Positions 20,161-31,714 are shown, numbered from the stretch's first letter. The stretch is 64,000 nucleotides of DNA from Phycicoccus elongatus Lp2 (GCF_000367525.1 NZ_HF570956.1:909582-973581); one strand, 5' to 3'. The notes: a model not told the origin generated them from the sequence alone. Made by a program: numbers and translations.

Positions 20161-20712
20161 TCACCGACGTCGGACGACACTGACGGCGTCGAAGGGGATG
20201 ATCACCCGCCCGAGGACATTTTCGGCCCGCCGAGCCTCGGTCAGGTCATGACGGGCCAGCTCGAGGGCGTCGGCATGGACGACGTCGATCGTCCCGGCCG
20301 ACCGGCCACCTCGTCGGTCGACCACTTCCACGGGAGCCCGGTCGCGCGCGAGCTCGCGCAGGACTGACCCGAGGCCGAACCGGCGCGAGGTGACATCTGA
20401 CCCGACGCGTCGGCCGAGCCCGGTGATCGAGAGCACCGCGGCGGTACGCACGAGGTCCTCACCACCGCTCTGCGGTCGAACAAGCAGCCAATCGGCCCCG
20501 ACGTCGCGAACCGCGCCTTCGATGATCACGCCCCCGTCGAGGACGAGGCTCAGGGGCTGCGTGCGATGGCCGATGACGCGGTCGACCCAGCCGACGAGGG
20601 CCTGCTCACGACGCGTTCGATCAGCGGTCTCGGCATCAGCCTCGAGCCGGTTCTGCATCGCCATCTGGGCATCCAGATCCGCGAACAGGTCCTCCCACCG
20701 TTGCTCCCCCAT
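20161..20712 (-). CDS. Uncharacterised actinobacterial protein
   Basis: A 183-residue soluble protein without a domain I can name. The N-terminus 'WEDLFADLDAQMAMQNRLEADAE' is acidic and helical. The centre has a beta-rich, possibly small-barrel stretch ('LSLVLDGGVIIEGAVRDVGADWLLVRP') and the C-terminus another ('APVEVVDRRGGRSAGTIDVVHADALELA'). It runs toward the HTH gene, ending 15 bases from it. Association with the HTH, SAF and CpaE-like genes may be functional, but that is inference. Confidence 0.65.
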   Translation of the reverse strand: MGEQRWEDLFADLDAQMAMQNRLEADAETADRTRREQALVGWVDRVIGHRTQPLSLVLDGGVIIEGAVRDVGADWLLVRPQSGGEDLVRTAAVLSITGLGRRVGSDVTSRRFGLGSVLRELARDRAPVEVVDRRGGRSAGTIDVVHADALELARHDLTEARRAENVLGRVIIPFDAVSVVRRR

Positions 20713-20778
20713 GGCTCGAAGGGTGCCATGCCTCCGCCTCGGGGAGCCACCCGGTCAACCCGTCCCAGCAGCGAACGG

Positions 20779-20807
20779 TTGCACGGCTGACTCATCTCAC
20801 TTATGGT
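20779..20807 (+). promoter_or_regulatory. Sigma-70-type promoter of the LysM gene
   Basis: TTGCAC at 20779-20784, a 17-base spacer and TATGGT at 20802-20807. Only seven bases separate the -10 box from the ATG at 20815, so the message should be leaderless. The surroundings are unusually AT-rich for this window. Confidence 0.6.
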
Positions 20808-20814
20808 CATATCC

Positions 20815-21624
20815 ATGCAAACTGCCTCAAATCGCTCTATATCGCCTCATTGGCAAAAGATCGGTTGCCTTCGGCTGCTCACGGGACTGATCGGCGTCAC
20901 GCTCGGATTGGCCGCCGCCGCTTGGCTCCTGGCGCTCGGCGCCTGGTGGGTCCGAGGTGAGTGGACGCGGTTGGCGAGCGCTGGCCCGGTGTCCCCGGCG
21001 GAGGCTCTGATGGTCGGCTGCTGTGCGACGGCACTCGCGGTGGCGACCCTCCTCTGGGTGCTGACCGCTCTCGAGGCCACCAGCCAGGTCTTCCACGGCC
21101 TTCGTCGAACGCGCTCTCGGGTGGGCCACGGCATGGTCCCGGCAGTGGTCCGACGCGCCGTGGCCATCGCCCTGGGCTTGGCTGTCACGACCTCGGCCCT
21201 GCCGGCCATGGCGTCGGCAGCAACTCCACAGCCCGTCGCCGCAGCCATGGCCGAAGGAACTCCGTCGCCCGTGATCGGGGCTGTCCGCGACGTCGGCTTC
21301 CGACCCACTGCCTCGGTCATGCCCGGCGGGACCGTTCCGGCGCCCGCGGCCAACTTCCGCGCCACCGCCCCCACAGTGAAGGTCCAGCCCACGCTCGACC
21401 CCCGCCCCGCGATGGCGGCGAGACCACTGGCCGACGAGAAGGTGGTGGTCCTACGGGGCGACACCCTCTGGAGCATCGCGGCAGACCATCTCGCCGCTGG
21501 CGCGCCGGACAGCGAGATCGCGGCCGCCTGGCCGCAGTGGTATGCCGCGAACGCCGCTGTCATCGGGCCCGACCCCAACCTCCTGCGTCCCGGAGTAGAG
21601 CTCACCATCCCGGGGAAGCGGTGA
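20815..21624 (+). CDS. LysM domain membrane-anchored protein
   Basis: A 269-residue protein with hydrophobic segments near residues 22-45, 65-87 and 112-132, a Pro/Ala-rich linker, and a C-terminal LysM peptidoglycan-binding domain ('VVLRGDTLWSIAADHL...PNLLRPGVELTIPG', about residues 211-267). It probably sits in the membrane and contacts the cell wall. I place the start at the ATG at 20815 rather than 20803, because a complete promoter ends seven bases before it. The next gene, an Rv3235-family protein, overlaps its stop, and secA lies opposite. Confidence 0.75.
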   Translation: MQTASNRSISPHWQKIGCLRLLTGLIGVTLGLAAAAWLLALGAWWVRGEWTRLASAGPVSPAEALMVGCCATALAVATLLWVLTALEATSQVFHGLRRTRSRVGHGMVPAVVRRAVAIALGLAVTTSALPAMASAATPQPVAAAMAEGTPSPVIGAVRDVGFRPTASVMPGGTVPAPAANFRATAPTVKVQPTLDPRPAMAARPLADEKVVVLRGDTLWSIAADHLAAGAPDSEIAAAWPQWYAANAAVIGPDPNLLRPGVELTIPGKR

Positions 21625-22187
21625 CGGCGATGAGCCCGGTGCCGCCACCGGGAATGTCGACCTGGCTTCCGTCGGTGCGGGCGACCTCCCAACCCACCAA
21701 CAGACCGGAAGTCGTCTCGCTCGACGAGGCGATCGCGCGATCCCGGGCAGACCGTCAATCCCCTCGCCACATCCAGGGCACCCTCGCGCTCGAACTGGTG
21801 CCGGACCGGATCCTCTTCGGACCTCAACCGACGGCCCGCGCCGAGTTGCCCGAGCCCCTGAAGTGGGGCCGCCGACTCGCCCAGGCGCTCGCCGAGGTGT
21901 TGGTGGGGTTGCGGCAACCCACGCAGTTGCTGCGCTGGACCACCCCCGAGGTGTATGCCGTGATCGCCCGTCGGTCGCTGGTGGCCCGTTCACGATCGGG
22001 CACCTCGGCCAGCGGCCAGTCACCCCGGCCCCGAATCGCTGTACGCAGCGTGCGCGTGTGCGAGCCGGCCGACGGGGTCGCGGAGCTTGCGGTGGTCCTG
22101 CAGGACGGTCCTCGCGTGCGTGCCATGGCACTGCGTCTGGTCGGGCAGGACGGGCGATGGCGAGTCGAGGCCCTCCACGTCGGCTGA
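21621..22187 (+). CDS. Rv3235 family protein
   Basis: A protein of about 188 residues resembling the Rv3235 family found next to secA in actinobacteria; it has the family's C-terminal domain with 'RVCEPADGVAELAVVLQDGPRVRAMALRL' and ends 'DGRWRVEALHVG'. Its role is unknown. The GTG at 21621 overlaps the TGA of the LysM gene (GTGA), which implies coupling; the ATG at 21630 is the alternative start and gives 185 residues. It converges on secA. Confidence 0.75.
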   Translation: MTAMSPVPPPGMSTWLPSVRATSQPTNRPEVVSLDEAIARSRADRQSPRHIQGTLALELVPDRILFGPQPTARAELPEPLKWGRRLAQALAEVLVGLRQPTQLLRWTTPEVYAVIARRSLVARSRSGTSASGQSPRPRIAVRSVRVCEPADGVAELAVVLQDGPRVRAMALRLVGQDGRWRVEALHVG

Positions 22188-22265
22188 CGTCATCCCCCAA
22201 TGGCGGCGTCCCGAGGGGTTGCCACTGGGCAGGCCGGGGCCCGGCGCCATCAGAGGGTCAGGAGG

Positions 22266-25145
<2,880 letters not shown>

Positions 25146-25206
25146 GGGGGAACTCTCCTGACGCAGTCACCACTTCGACCGCGGCACATTCCGCGGGGAC
25201 CAACCA

Positions 25207-25212
25207 AGACTA
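25207..25212 (-). promoter_or_regulatory. Possible -10 element (TAGTCT) for secA
   Basis: TAGTCT on the minus strand about 62 bases before the secA GTG; the leader then carries the AGGAG site. No good -35 box is seen. The octamer CGGCATAC lies just upstream at about 25225. Confidence 0.35.
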
Positions 25213-25279
25213 GTCGGCTGGGCGGCATACCCCGATATTCGGTTCCCTGCCGTCGGGGCCGCGTGATTGGGTGGACGCC

Positions 25280-26425
25280 ATGGCCGACGGTAGGACGCGC
25301 GCTCCCGAAATCCCCGAACTCACCGATGGTGTCGTGCGGCTGCGCGCGCACCGGTTCGGGGACGTGCCCCGGATCGTCGAGCAATGCCTTGACCCTGAGT
25401 CGATTCGCTGGACGACCGTGCCGCTGGGCTACGACGAGGCGATGGGTCGCGATTGGGTCGAGACGAGCCACCAGGACTGGGGCGTCGAAGGGGCCAACCG
25501 GCTGTGGGCGATCGAAGCGGTCGCCGACGACGACACCGAGCACGCCCACGAGTTCCTGGGGACGATCGACGTCCGCCCCCGAGGGGGTGGCCTTGGCGCG
25601 ATCGGCTTTGGCCTGCATCCCGAGGGCCGTGGACGGCACCTCATGACGGGCGCTCTGCGGCTGGCCACCCAGTGGTGGTTCGACCAGGGCGGGGTGCGCA
25701 TGTTCTGGGACGCCAACGCCGGCAACTTCGCCTCGTGGCGCGTGGCGTGGGCGTGCGGCTTCACCTTCCAGGGCGTCATCCCTCAGGGTCTGGACCATCG
25801 CGGGACCATGGTCGACGCCTGGCGCGCCAGCGTGGGTCGTGACGACGACCTGACCCGTCCGGTCAAGCCGTGGCGCGAGCAGGTCGTCCTCGAGGGCGAG
25901 GGGGTCCGGTTGCGGCCGTGGAGGGACGACGATGTCGATGCCCTCGAACCCGGCGACTCGCCCAGCCACTTCATGCCGCCGGGAGCGGAGCCGATCGCCG
26001 AGACCTATGACGCCTGGCGGCTCCGGCGGGGCCTCAACCGCGCGCTGGGCAAGGCGACCAACTGGTGCATCGCCGACAGCGCCACGGATCGAGCCCTGGG
26101 TGACGTCTGCCTCATCGAGGACGGCCAGGAAGAGGGCACGGTCGAGCTGGGCTACTTCCTGCTGAGCTCTGCTCGGGGTCGGGGCGCGGCGACCGCGGCG
26201 GGGCGCCTCGCGCTGACCTACGCCTTCACGCCCGTTGAGGACGGCGGACTCGGAATGCGCCGGGCGGTCGCCCTCACGGTGGGTGACAACGACGCGAGTT
26301 CCGCAGTGCTGCAGCGCCTGGGCTTCGCCGAGTGGGGCCGCGAGCCGGCCTTCTGCGCCCGCGAGGACGGCTCCTTCGACGATGCCCGTCACTGGGTGCT
26401 GCGCGCCAACCCAACTTCTGCGTGA
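25280..26425 (+). CDS. Tandem GNAT-family N-acetyltransferase
   Basis: A 381-residue protein with two GNAT domains. The first covers about residues 10-190 ('IGFGLHPEGRGRHLMTGALRLATQWWF' is its acetyl-CoA pocket). The second covers about 200-375 ('ELGYFLLSSARGRGAATAAGRLALTYAF', then 'NDASSAVLQRLGFAEWG'). It resembles RimJ-type acetyltransferases; the substrate is unknown. ATG at 25280 is used; a GTG three codons upstream is possible. The last residues 'NPTSA' and the stop codon lie inside an 86 bp palindromic repeat, so the C-terminus may have been replaced by the repeat. Confidence 0.85.
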   Translation: MADGRTRAPEIPELTDGVVRLRAHRFGDVPRIVEQCLDPESIRWTTVPLGYDEAMGRDWVETSHQDWGVEGANRLWAIEAVADDDTEHAHEFLGTIDVRPRGGGLGAIGFGLHPEGRGRHLMTGALRLATQWWFDQGGVRMFWDANAGNFASWRVAWACGFTFQGVIPQGLDHRGTMVDAWRASVGRDDDLTRPVKPWREQVVLEGEGVRLRPWRDDDVDALEPGDSPSHFMPPGAEPIAETYDAWRLRRGLNRALGKATNWCIADSATDRALGDVCLIEDGQEEGTVELGYFLLSSARGRGAATAAGRLALTYAFTPVEDGGLGMRRAVALTVGDNDASSAVLQRLGFAEWGREPAFCAREDGSFDDARHWVLRANPTSA

Positions 26426-26495
26426 CGCGGAAAATGGGTTCGCGAACGGTTATTTCTGCGCGAGGTACGAAATTCCGCGTCACGCAGAAGCTGGG
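26410..26495. repeat. Palindromic repeat, family 2, copy 1 (86 bp)
   Basis: Arms 26410-26432 and 26473-26495 are 23-base inverted repeats with one mismatch, core CTTCTGCGTGACGC, around a 40-base centre. The TGA in the core of the left arm is the stop of the GNAT gene; the same TGA in the right arm is the stop of the YcaQ-type gene on the other strand. Reversed, it aligns without gaps to 37781-37866 (68 of 86 bases by hand count). Confidence 0.85.
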
Positions 26496-27670
26496 GTGAG
26501 GGCGAGCCACTGGGCCATCAGGTCGAGTTCGGCGTCGAGTTCGGCGCGATCGCTGACTCCCCCGCGGCCCGGCTCCCAGGTGAGGCGCTGGACCCTGAGC
26601 AAACCAGCGGCGCGGTCGGCCTTGAGGTCAACCCGACCGACGAGGCCCTCACCGAGCAGGAAGGGGAGGACGTAGTAGCCGTGCACGCGTTTGGCCTCCG
26701 GCACGTAGATCTCGAGCCGGTAGTCGAAGTCCCAGAGTGCACGCACCCGATCCCGTTGCCAGACAAGGGAATCGAAGGGACTGAGCAGCGCTCTCGCGTG
26801 CACCTTCCGCGGCACTCGCGCCTCGCGGTGGAGGTATGCCGGCCGCCTCCATCCCTCCACCCGCACCTCCCGCAGCACGCCGGTTTCCACCAGTTGGGCG
26901 ATCGCGGGACGAGCCTGCTCGGGCCACAAGCGGGCATAGTCCCGCAAGCACTGCTCGGTGCCGATGCCGTGGGCCCGGGCACCCAACTCGATGAGCGCGA
27001 CGAAGGACTCTTCCGGACTCGGCGGGTCCGAGAGCACCTCGCGGCTGCGCGGGGGCACCACGCGCGCGGGCACGGCATACCGACGCTCGAACTGGGTGGT
27101 GCGTCCCGCGGAGGTGACCTCACCGGACCAGAAGAGGTGCTCGAGAGCGCGTTTGACCACGGACCAGTTCCACCCCCAGTTCTCGCGAGGGCGGTCGTGA
27201 TCGTGGGTCATCCGAGCCTCGAGTTGACGCGCGGTGAGAGGGCCGCGGGCGGCCACCTCGGCCAGGACCGCTGCCACGACGTCCGGGTGCTCTCGGGCCA
27301 CACTTTGCATCCCGCCCCAGGCATCCTGCTGGGCGCGGTCCATCCGGAAGCGGAAGTGCCGCCAGACCGGCCACGGCACGAGGCTGGCTTCGTGAGCCCA
27401 GTACTCGCCGACGTGGCGAGGGGCGCGATCCCTCAGCGCATCGAGCAGACCGGTGTCGTAGGGACCCAGTCGGGAGAAGAAGGGGAGGTACTGACTGCGG
27501 GCGAGCACATTGACACTGTCGATCTGGACGATGCCGACGGTGTCGATCACCCGCTTGAGGTCCCGGACCGTGGGGGCACTGCTCGGCCGTGGCCGCGCGA
27601 ATCCCTGTGCGGCCAGGGCAATCCGCCGCGCACGGTCGCGGCTGATCACCTCGGGTGACATGGCCGACAT
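26480..27670 (-). CDS. YcaQ/AlkX-type winged-helix DNA glycosylase (HTH_42 family)
   Basis: A 396-residue member of the HTH_42 superfamily. Characterised members (E. coli YcaQ/AlkX, Streptomyces AlkZ) unhook bulky alkyl adducts and interstrand crosslinks from DNA. The catalytic Q-hydrophobic-D motif of the YcaQ subgroup is visible as 'VQIDSVNV' near residue 52; AlkZ has Q-x-Q here. 'EYWAHEASLVP' and 'DRVRALWDFDYRLEIYVP' are family blocks. It starts eight bases after the response regulator stop, so it is probably cotranscribed. The stop codon and the tail 'TPASA' come from the palindromic repeat. Confidence 0.85.
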   Translation of the reverse strand: MSAMSPEVISRDRARRIALAAQGFARPRPSSAPTVRDLKRVIDTVGIVQIDSVNVLARSQYLPFFSRLGPYDTGLLDALRDRAPRHVGEYWAHEASLVPWPVWRHFRFRMDRAQQDAWGGMQSVAREHPDVVAAVLAEVAARGPLTARQLEARMTHDHDRPRENWGWNWSVVKRALEHLFWSGEVTSAGRTTQFERRYAVPARVVPPRSREVLSDPPSPEESFVALIELGARAHGIGTEQCLRDYARLWPEQARPAIAQLVETGVLREVRVEGWRRPAYLHREARVPRKVHARALLSPFDSLVWQRDRVRALWDFDYRLEIYVPEAKRVHGYYVLPFLLGEGLVGRVDLKADRAAGLLRVQRLTWEPGRGGVSDRAELDAELDLMAQWLALTPASA

Positions 27671-27678
27671 CGCCGCGC

Positions 27679-28368
27679 TCAGTCCTGGTCGAGGAGATTG
27701 GTGCGCATCGCGTACATCGCTGCCGCGACCCGGCTGTGCATCTGCAACTTGTCGAGGATGTTGCGGATGTGGTTCTTGACGGTGTTCTCGGAGATGAACA
27801 GCGTCTTGGCGATCTCCTTGTTCGCCGCGCCGCGGGCCACGAGTCGCAGCACCTCGATCTCGCGATCGGTGAGTTTGGGACCGCGTTCCCGCTCCTTCGC
27901 CTTCCGCGACAATCGCCCGAACTCGGTGACGAGCATCGCCGCCATCTGCGGCGGGATCATCGAGTGCCCGGCGTGCACGGCCCGAATCCCGTCGATGACT
28001 GCCTCGGCGGGCTCGTCCTTGAGCAGGTAGCCACTGGCTCCCGCCCGCAGGGCGTCGAAGAGGTCGGCCTCCTCGTCGCTCATGGTGAGCATGAGGATCT
28101 TGGCCGAGGGAACGAGGTCCTTGATGCGCCCACAGGCCTGGATGCCGGTCAGGACGGGCATGCGGACATCCATCAACACCACGTCCGGCACCAACTCGAC
28201 CGCGAGGTCGACCGCCTCGGCCCCGTTGCGACCCTCCCCGACGACCTCGAGGTCATCCTCCTGTCCGAGGACCACCTGCATTCCCCGGCGATAGAGGTCG
28301 TGGTCGTCAGCCACGAGTACGCGCAACCGGTCGATGCCCACGGGCGGCACAGCGTTCACGGCGACCAT
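27679..28368 (-). CDS. NarL/LuxR-family response regulator
   Basis: A 229-residue two-component regulator. The receiver domain has the acidic pair in 'VLVADDHDLYRRG', phospho-acceptor Asp67 in 'VVLMDVRMP' and Lys in 'GYLLKDEP'. The C-terminal LuxR-type HTH is 'LTDREIEVLRLVARGAANKEIAKTLFISENTVKNHI'. It lacks a neighbouring kinase, so the partner is unknown. It lies between hpf and the YcaQ-type gene, all on the same strand with short gaps. The start at 28368 sits just before the receiver; the longer frame overlaps hpf. Confidence 0.88.
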   Translation of the reverse strand: MVAVNAVPPVGIDRLRVLVADDHDLYRRGMQVVLGQEDDLEVVGEGRNGAEAVDLAVELVPDVVLMDVRMPVLTGIQACGRIKDLVPSAKILMLTMSDEEADLFDALRAGASGYLLKDEPAEAVIDGIRAVHAGHSMIPPQMAAMLVTEFGRLSRKAKERERGPKLTDREIEVLRLVARGAANKEIAKTLFISENTVKNHIRNILDKLQMHSRVAAAMYAMRTNLLDQD

Positions 28369-28396
28369 GCTTGCACGGACCGCCGACGAGGCAAGG

Positions 28397-29053
28397 TCAG
28401 GATGCCGCTTCTTCGGCATTCTCGGCGTCGTCGCCCCCCGCAGACCGGCGAAGATCCAGGTGAAGGACGCCATAGGACCACCCGTGGCGCCGATAGACCA
28501 CGCTGGCCTTGTCGGTCTCGACGTCGTGGAAGAGGTAGAAGTCGTGACCGACGAGCTCCATCTCACGCAGAGCATCGGCGAGGGTCATCGGCGCCGACGT
28601 GTGGATCTTCTCCCGCACCTCGACGGGACTGTCGTCGAAGCCGTCACCACCATCAGGTGCCGACTCCTCGGGCGCGGGGCTCACCGACGGCTCGGCCGCC
28701 CAACTGCGCGCTGTCGCACTCGCGACCGATTCGGGGCTGCGCCGACCACGCCGCACCTGGCGCCGGTCGTTCTGCCGGCGCAGGCGTTCCATCAACTTGT
28801 CGAGCGCGACGTCGAGCGCGGCATACGGGTCCTCTTGGCAGGCCTCCGCGCGCACCACCGGCCCCTTGTCGTGGCACGTGATCTCGACGCGTTCGCACGC
28901 CTTGGCCTGCCGGCGGTTGGGTTCATGGCTGACCATGACCTCGACCCGGCGGGTCCGGGGGGCGAGTTGCGTGACCTTGGCCAACTTCTCGGTGATGTGC
29001 TGCCGGAAGCGGTCTGAGACGTTCACGTGACGGCCGGTGACGACAATGTCCAC
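28397..29053 (-). CDS. hpf: Ribosome hibernation-promoting factor, long form
   Basis: A 218-residue protein that binds the small ribosomal subunit and dimerises 70S ribosomes in stationary phase. The N-terminal S30AE domain ('DIVVTGRHVNVSDRFRQHITEKLAKV', 'PYAALDVALDKLMERLRR') is followed by a variable acidic linker and the C-terminal dimerisation domain ('MTLADALREMELVGHDFYLFHDVET', 'VVYRRHGWSYGVLHL'), which makes it the long HPF type. The GTG at 29053 has a near-perfect AAGGAGGA five bases upstream. Confidence 0.95.
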   Translation of the reverse strand: MDIVVTGRHVNVSDRFRQHITEKLAKVTQLAPRTRRVEVMVSHEPNRRQAKACERVEITCHDKGPVVRAEACQEDPYAALDVALDKLMERLRRQNDRRQVRRGRRSPESVASATARSWAAEPSVSPAPEESAPDGGDGFDDSPVEVREKIHTSAPMTLADALREMELVGHDFYLFHDVETDKASVVYRRHGWSYGVLHLDLRRSAGGDDAENAEEAAS

Positions 29054-29150
29054 AAGTCCTCCTTGGGGCTTCGACTGGTGATCTGCGCGGGCGCACCGAA
29101 CCCGATGATTGGGGCCGCACCACCTCCCGAGGGGATGTCCGTGTCCCCTG

Positions 29151-29179
29151 ACGCTAGTCGGGTTCGCGGTCGCGGACAA
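29151..29179 (-). promoter_or_regulatory. Putative promoter of hpf, inside the comF 3' end
   Basis: On the minus strand TTGTCC at 29174-29179, a 17-base spacer and TAGCGT at 29151-29156, which leaves a leader of about 90 bases before hpf. The -35 box lies in the last codons of comF, so hpf could be expressed apart from comF. Confidence 0.4.
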
Positions 29180-29873
29180 CCGGTTGTCGCTGGGTCGCGG
29201 CGAGCACCGCCGCACGAGGGTGTGCGCCACACTCCCGGAGGACCCGCGCCGCCTCGACGAGGGTGGCGCCTGTCGTCATGACATCGTCGACAATCACCAC
29301 CTGCCGTCCCTCGAGCCGGCGCCCCAGACCCGGTGACGGCATCATCGACTCGCGCAGGTTCGCGGCACGGGCTTCCCGATCGAGTCCGGCCTGGTCCGCC
29401 GGTGACCGCGCGAAGACAACGGCCCGCCACACCGGCGGCGGATCCGCGAGCCGAGCAGTCGCCGCCACCACCAGGTCCTCGACCGGGCGATCACCGCGGT
29501 GACGTCGGCCTCGCGATGAGCCGGGCACGGGGACCACGACAGGTGACGCCGTCGCGTGGACGGCCACCCGGAGGGCACCGGCCAGGACGTCGGCGAGCAG
29601 GTCGACCAGGTCGCGGCGACCTTGGTCCTTGTAGGCCGTCACCAACCCCCGAAGCGGCTCGACGAGGGGAGCGGCGGTGATCGTCGTCGGGAGCCCCGGA
29701 GGGCAGGGGGTCGGGGTGGCCCGGGAGGGAAACGGCAGGCGCGCCCGGGAGAAATCGTGGCGGCAGGGGCGACACAGGACGTCAGCCGGCTGCCCGCACG
29801 ACGCGCAACGGCCGGGCAGGAGAAGCCCGACCACGGCGCGAGCCACATCACCCACCGAGCGCCGCATCCCCAT
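29154..29873 (-). CDS. comF: ComF family phosphoribosyltransferase-like protein
   Basis: A 239-residue ComF/GntX-type protein. The N-terminus carries a zinc-ribbon-like set of cysteines ('CASCGQ', 'CRPC', residues about 22-39) and the C-terminus the type I phosphoribosyltransferase signature 'VVIVDDVMTTGATL' near residue 200. In competent bacteria ComF helps single-stranded DNA uptake; in actinobacteria the role is unproven. The start is uncertain: ATG at 29873 or 29867. It is upstream of hpf on the same strand. Confidence 0.82.
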   Translation of the reverse strand: MGMRRSVGDVARAVVGLLLPGRCASCGQPADVLCRPCRHDFSRARLPFPSRATPTPCPPGLPTTITAAPLVEPLRGLVTAYKDQGRRDLVDLLADVLAGALRVAVHATASPVVVPVPGSSRGRRHRGDRPVEDLVVAATARLADPPPVWRAVVFARSPADQAGLDREARAANLRESMMPSPGLGRRLEGRQVVIVDDVMTTGATLVEAARVLRECGAHPRAAVLAATQRQPVVRDREPD

Positions 29874-29959
29874 GCGCCCAGCCTTGCGCCACCGCCGCTG
29901 CGGAACCAATCCGTCCGAGCCGCCTGTGGACGACGCCCACATCGCGAGACGCCTGTGGA

Positions 29960-31714
29960 TCACCGCCCGGGGACGAGCACCTCGGCACCTTCACCGGCGG
30001 ACAGCCACAACTGCCCGGCACGCACGAGCACGTGACCGCTGCCGTCGAGCACGACGAGACCACGCTCGTTGTCGGCCGATGTCAGGGAGAGCGCAGCCGG
30101 CGTGTCGGGCAAGGACAGCGAGGTCCCGTCCAGCGAGAGCACGACCGGTCGGGTCACCCCTCCCTCTGCCGTGGCGAGCGTCGCAACACTCGTGGAACTC
30201 AACCACACCACGGCCTGCTTGCGGCCCACCTGCGCCCCGAGTTCGACCGGCTCGGCCAGACTGGTCGGCGCCGCTCCCGCCCCGCGGACAACGCCCGCAA
30301 CGAGCAGTCGCGACGCGCCGCCCTCGGTGCCCACGAGCAGTGCCACGCGCTCACCGTCAGGGCTGACCTTCACGGCCTGGACGGCCTCGCCGGCGAGCCA
30401 GTCGGCGCTGACCTCACGCGGCGCAGCCGTGGCTGGGGCCTCGGCCAGACTGATGACCCGAACCGGGTTTCCGTCGCTGCGGCCACCGATGGCTGTCCAC
30501 AGATAACCCCGGCTGTCGAAGGTCGGGGGGGCGAGGGAGGACCCGAAAGGGGCAACGTCGTAGCGGTCACGACCTCGCCACCTCGCCAGGTTGTTCCCGT
30601 CACGGGTGAGCGCGGCCACGTCACGAACATCAGCCGACACCGCCACCGAGGTCCATGCCGCACCGATGGCGGGCAGGTCGTCACGGGCCGGGGCGGCGGA
30701 CTTGGGGTCCTGTCCACTGATCGGCGCCTCGGTGTCCAGGGGCCACAGTCGGTCGCCGCGTCGCACCAGCGGGGCTGCCGTCGTCAGGGGGATCGGGGCA
30801 AAGCCCACCTGACTGGGATCCGACACGGGCACGGACGCACCCGGCGGCTCGATCGCCGAACCGTCGACCTGGAGGGTGACCGACACGACGCTCGGATCCT
30901 GGGTGAGGGTGGCCACGAACTGGGCCCAGAGGTTCTGACGAATCGCTTGGTCCGCCGGGGGCCTGACCGACAGGTCCACCGTCGCGACCCCGTCGACGAC
31001 CGAGACGGACTCAGCGGCCAACCGGGTGCCGGCCGGCACGGCCGTCGTGGCGACCCCGGCAAGGGCGTCAGGCACCGGCGCCAGCTGGGCGCGAGCCAGC
31101 CGCGAGGTCAGGTGATCGAGGGGGAACCAGCGGAGGTCCTGGATCAGGGAGCGTCGGTCCACCGCGACGTAGTTCACCGCATACGGCTGGACCAGGCGCC
31201 CGACATCCGCACCGGCGAGCCACCGCGCGAAGCCGTCGGGCAGTTGCGCGATCCTCCACTCCCCCTCGATGCGGGCGAAGCGGAAGGTGGCCTGGACGGT
31301 GTCGCCGGGCGCAGCCGCGGCATACCGGCCGTCGGCGCTGATCCTCGCCAAGGCCGGCACGGTGACGGTCGTGGTGGCGTCGTCCACCGTGTGGATCGCC
31401 ACGTCCGCCTCGGTCGAGAAGACGAGGATCTCGCCGTCGGGCACCCAGGACTTCGCGGCGTCAGGGGTCAGGAAGGACCGGGCGGTGTCGTAGTCGCCAT
31501 CGCTGGCGGCACCGCTGCGCAGGAATCCCCTGATGATCGACTCGGGCGTGGCGCCGTTGACGGGGCCGGGAAAGAACACGCGCACGCGGGGTGCGTCGGC
31601 CCCCCCGACCTCGAGACCGGGCTGCACCGGAGAGGTTCCCCCGATCCCCGCGCACCCGGAGAGCCCCAGGAGCGCGGCGACAAGCACCAGGAGCACAAGC
31701 CGCGGACGTCTCAC
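29960..31714 (-). CDS. lpqB: Lipoprotein LpqB, partner of MtrAB
   Basis: A 584-residue lipoprotein with a signal peptide and lipobox LSGC (Cys21), anchored outside the cell membrane. A GerMN-type domain lies near residues 65-300, followed by a beta-propeller-like C-terminal half with repeated strand motifs. LpqB interacts with the sensor MtrB and affects MtrA activation in mycobacteria. The GTG at 31714 overlaps the mtrB stop (GTGA), so translation is coupled. Confidence 0.93.
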   Translation of the reverse strand: MRRPRLVLLVLVAALLGLSGCAGIGGTSPVQPGLEVGGADAPRVRVFFPGPVNGATPESIIRGFLRSGAASDGDYDTARSFLTPDAAKSWVPDGEILVFSTEADVAIHTVDDATTTVTVPALARISADGRYAAAAPGDTVQATFRFARIEGEWRIAQLPDGFARWLAGADVGRLVQPYAVNYVAVDRRSLIQDLRWFPLDHLTSRLARAQLAPVPDALAGVATTAVPAGTRLAAESVSVVDGVATVDLSVRPPADQAIRQNLWAQFVATLTQDPSVVSVTLQVDGSAIEPPGASVPVSDPSQVGFAPIPLTTAAPLVRRGDRLWPLDTEAPISGQDPKSAAPARDDLPAIGAAWTSVAVSADVRDVAALTRDGNNLARWRGRDRYDVAPFGSSLAPPTFDSRGYLWTAIGGRSDGNPVRVISLAEAPATAAPREVSADWLAGEAVQAVKVSPDGERVALLVGTEGGASRLLVAGVVRGAGAAPTSLAEPVELGAQVGRKQAVVWLSSTSVATLATAEGGVTRPVVLSLDGTSLSLPDTPAALSLTSADNERGLVVLDGSGHVLVRAGQLWLSAGEGAEVLVPGR

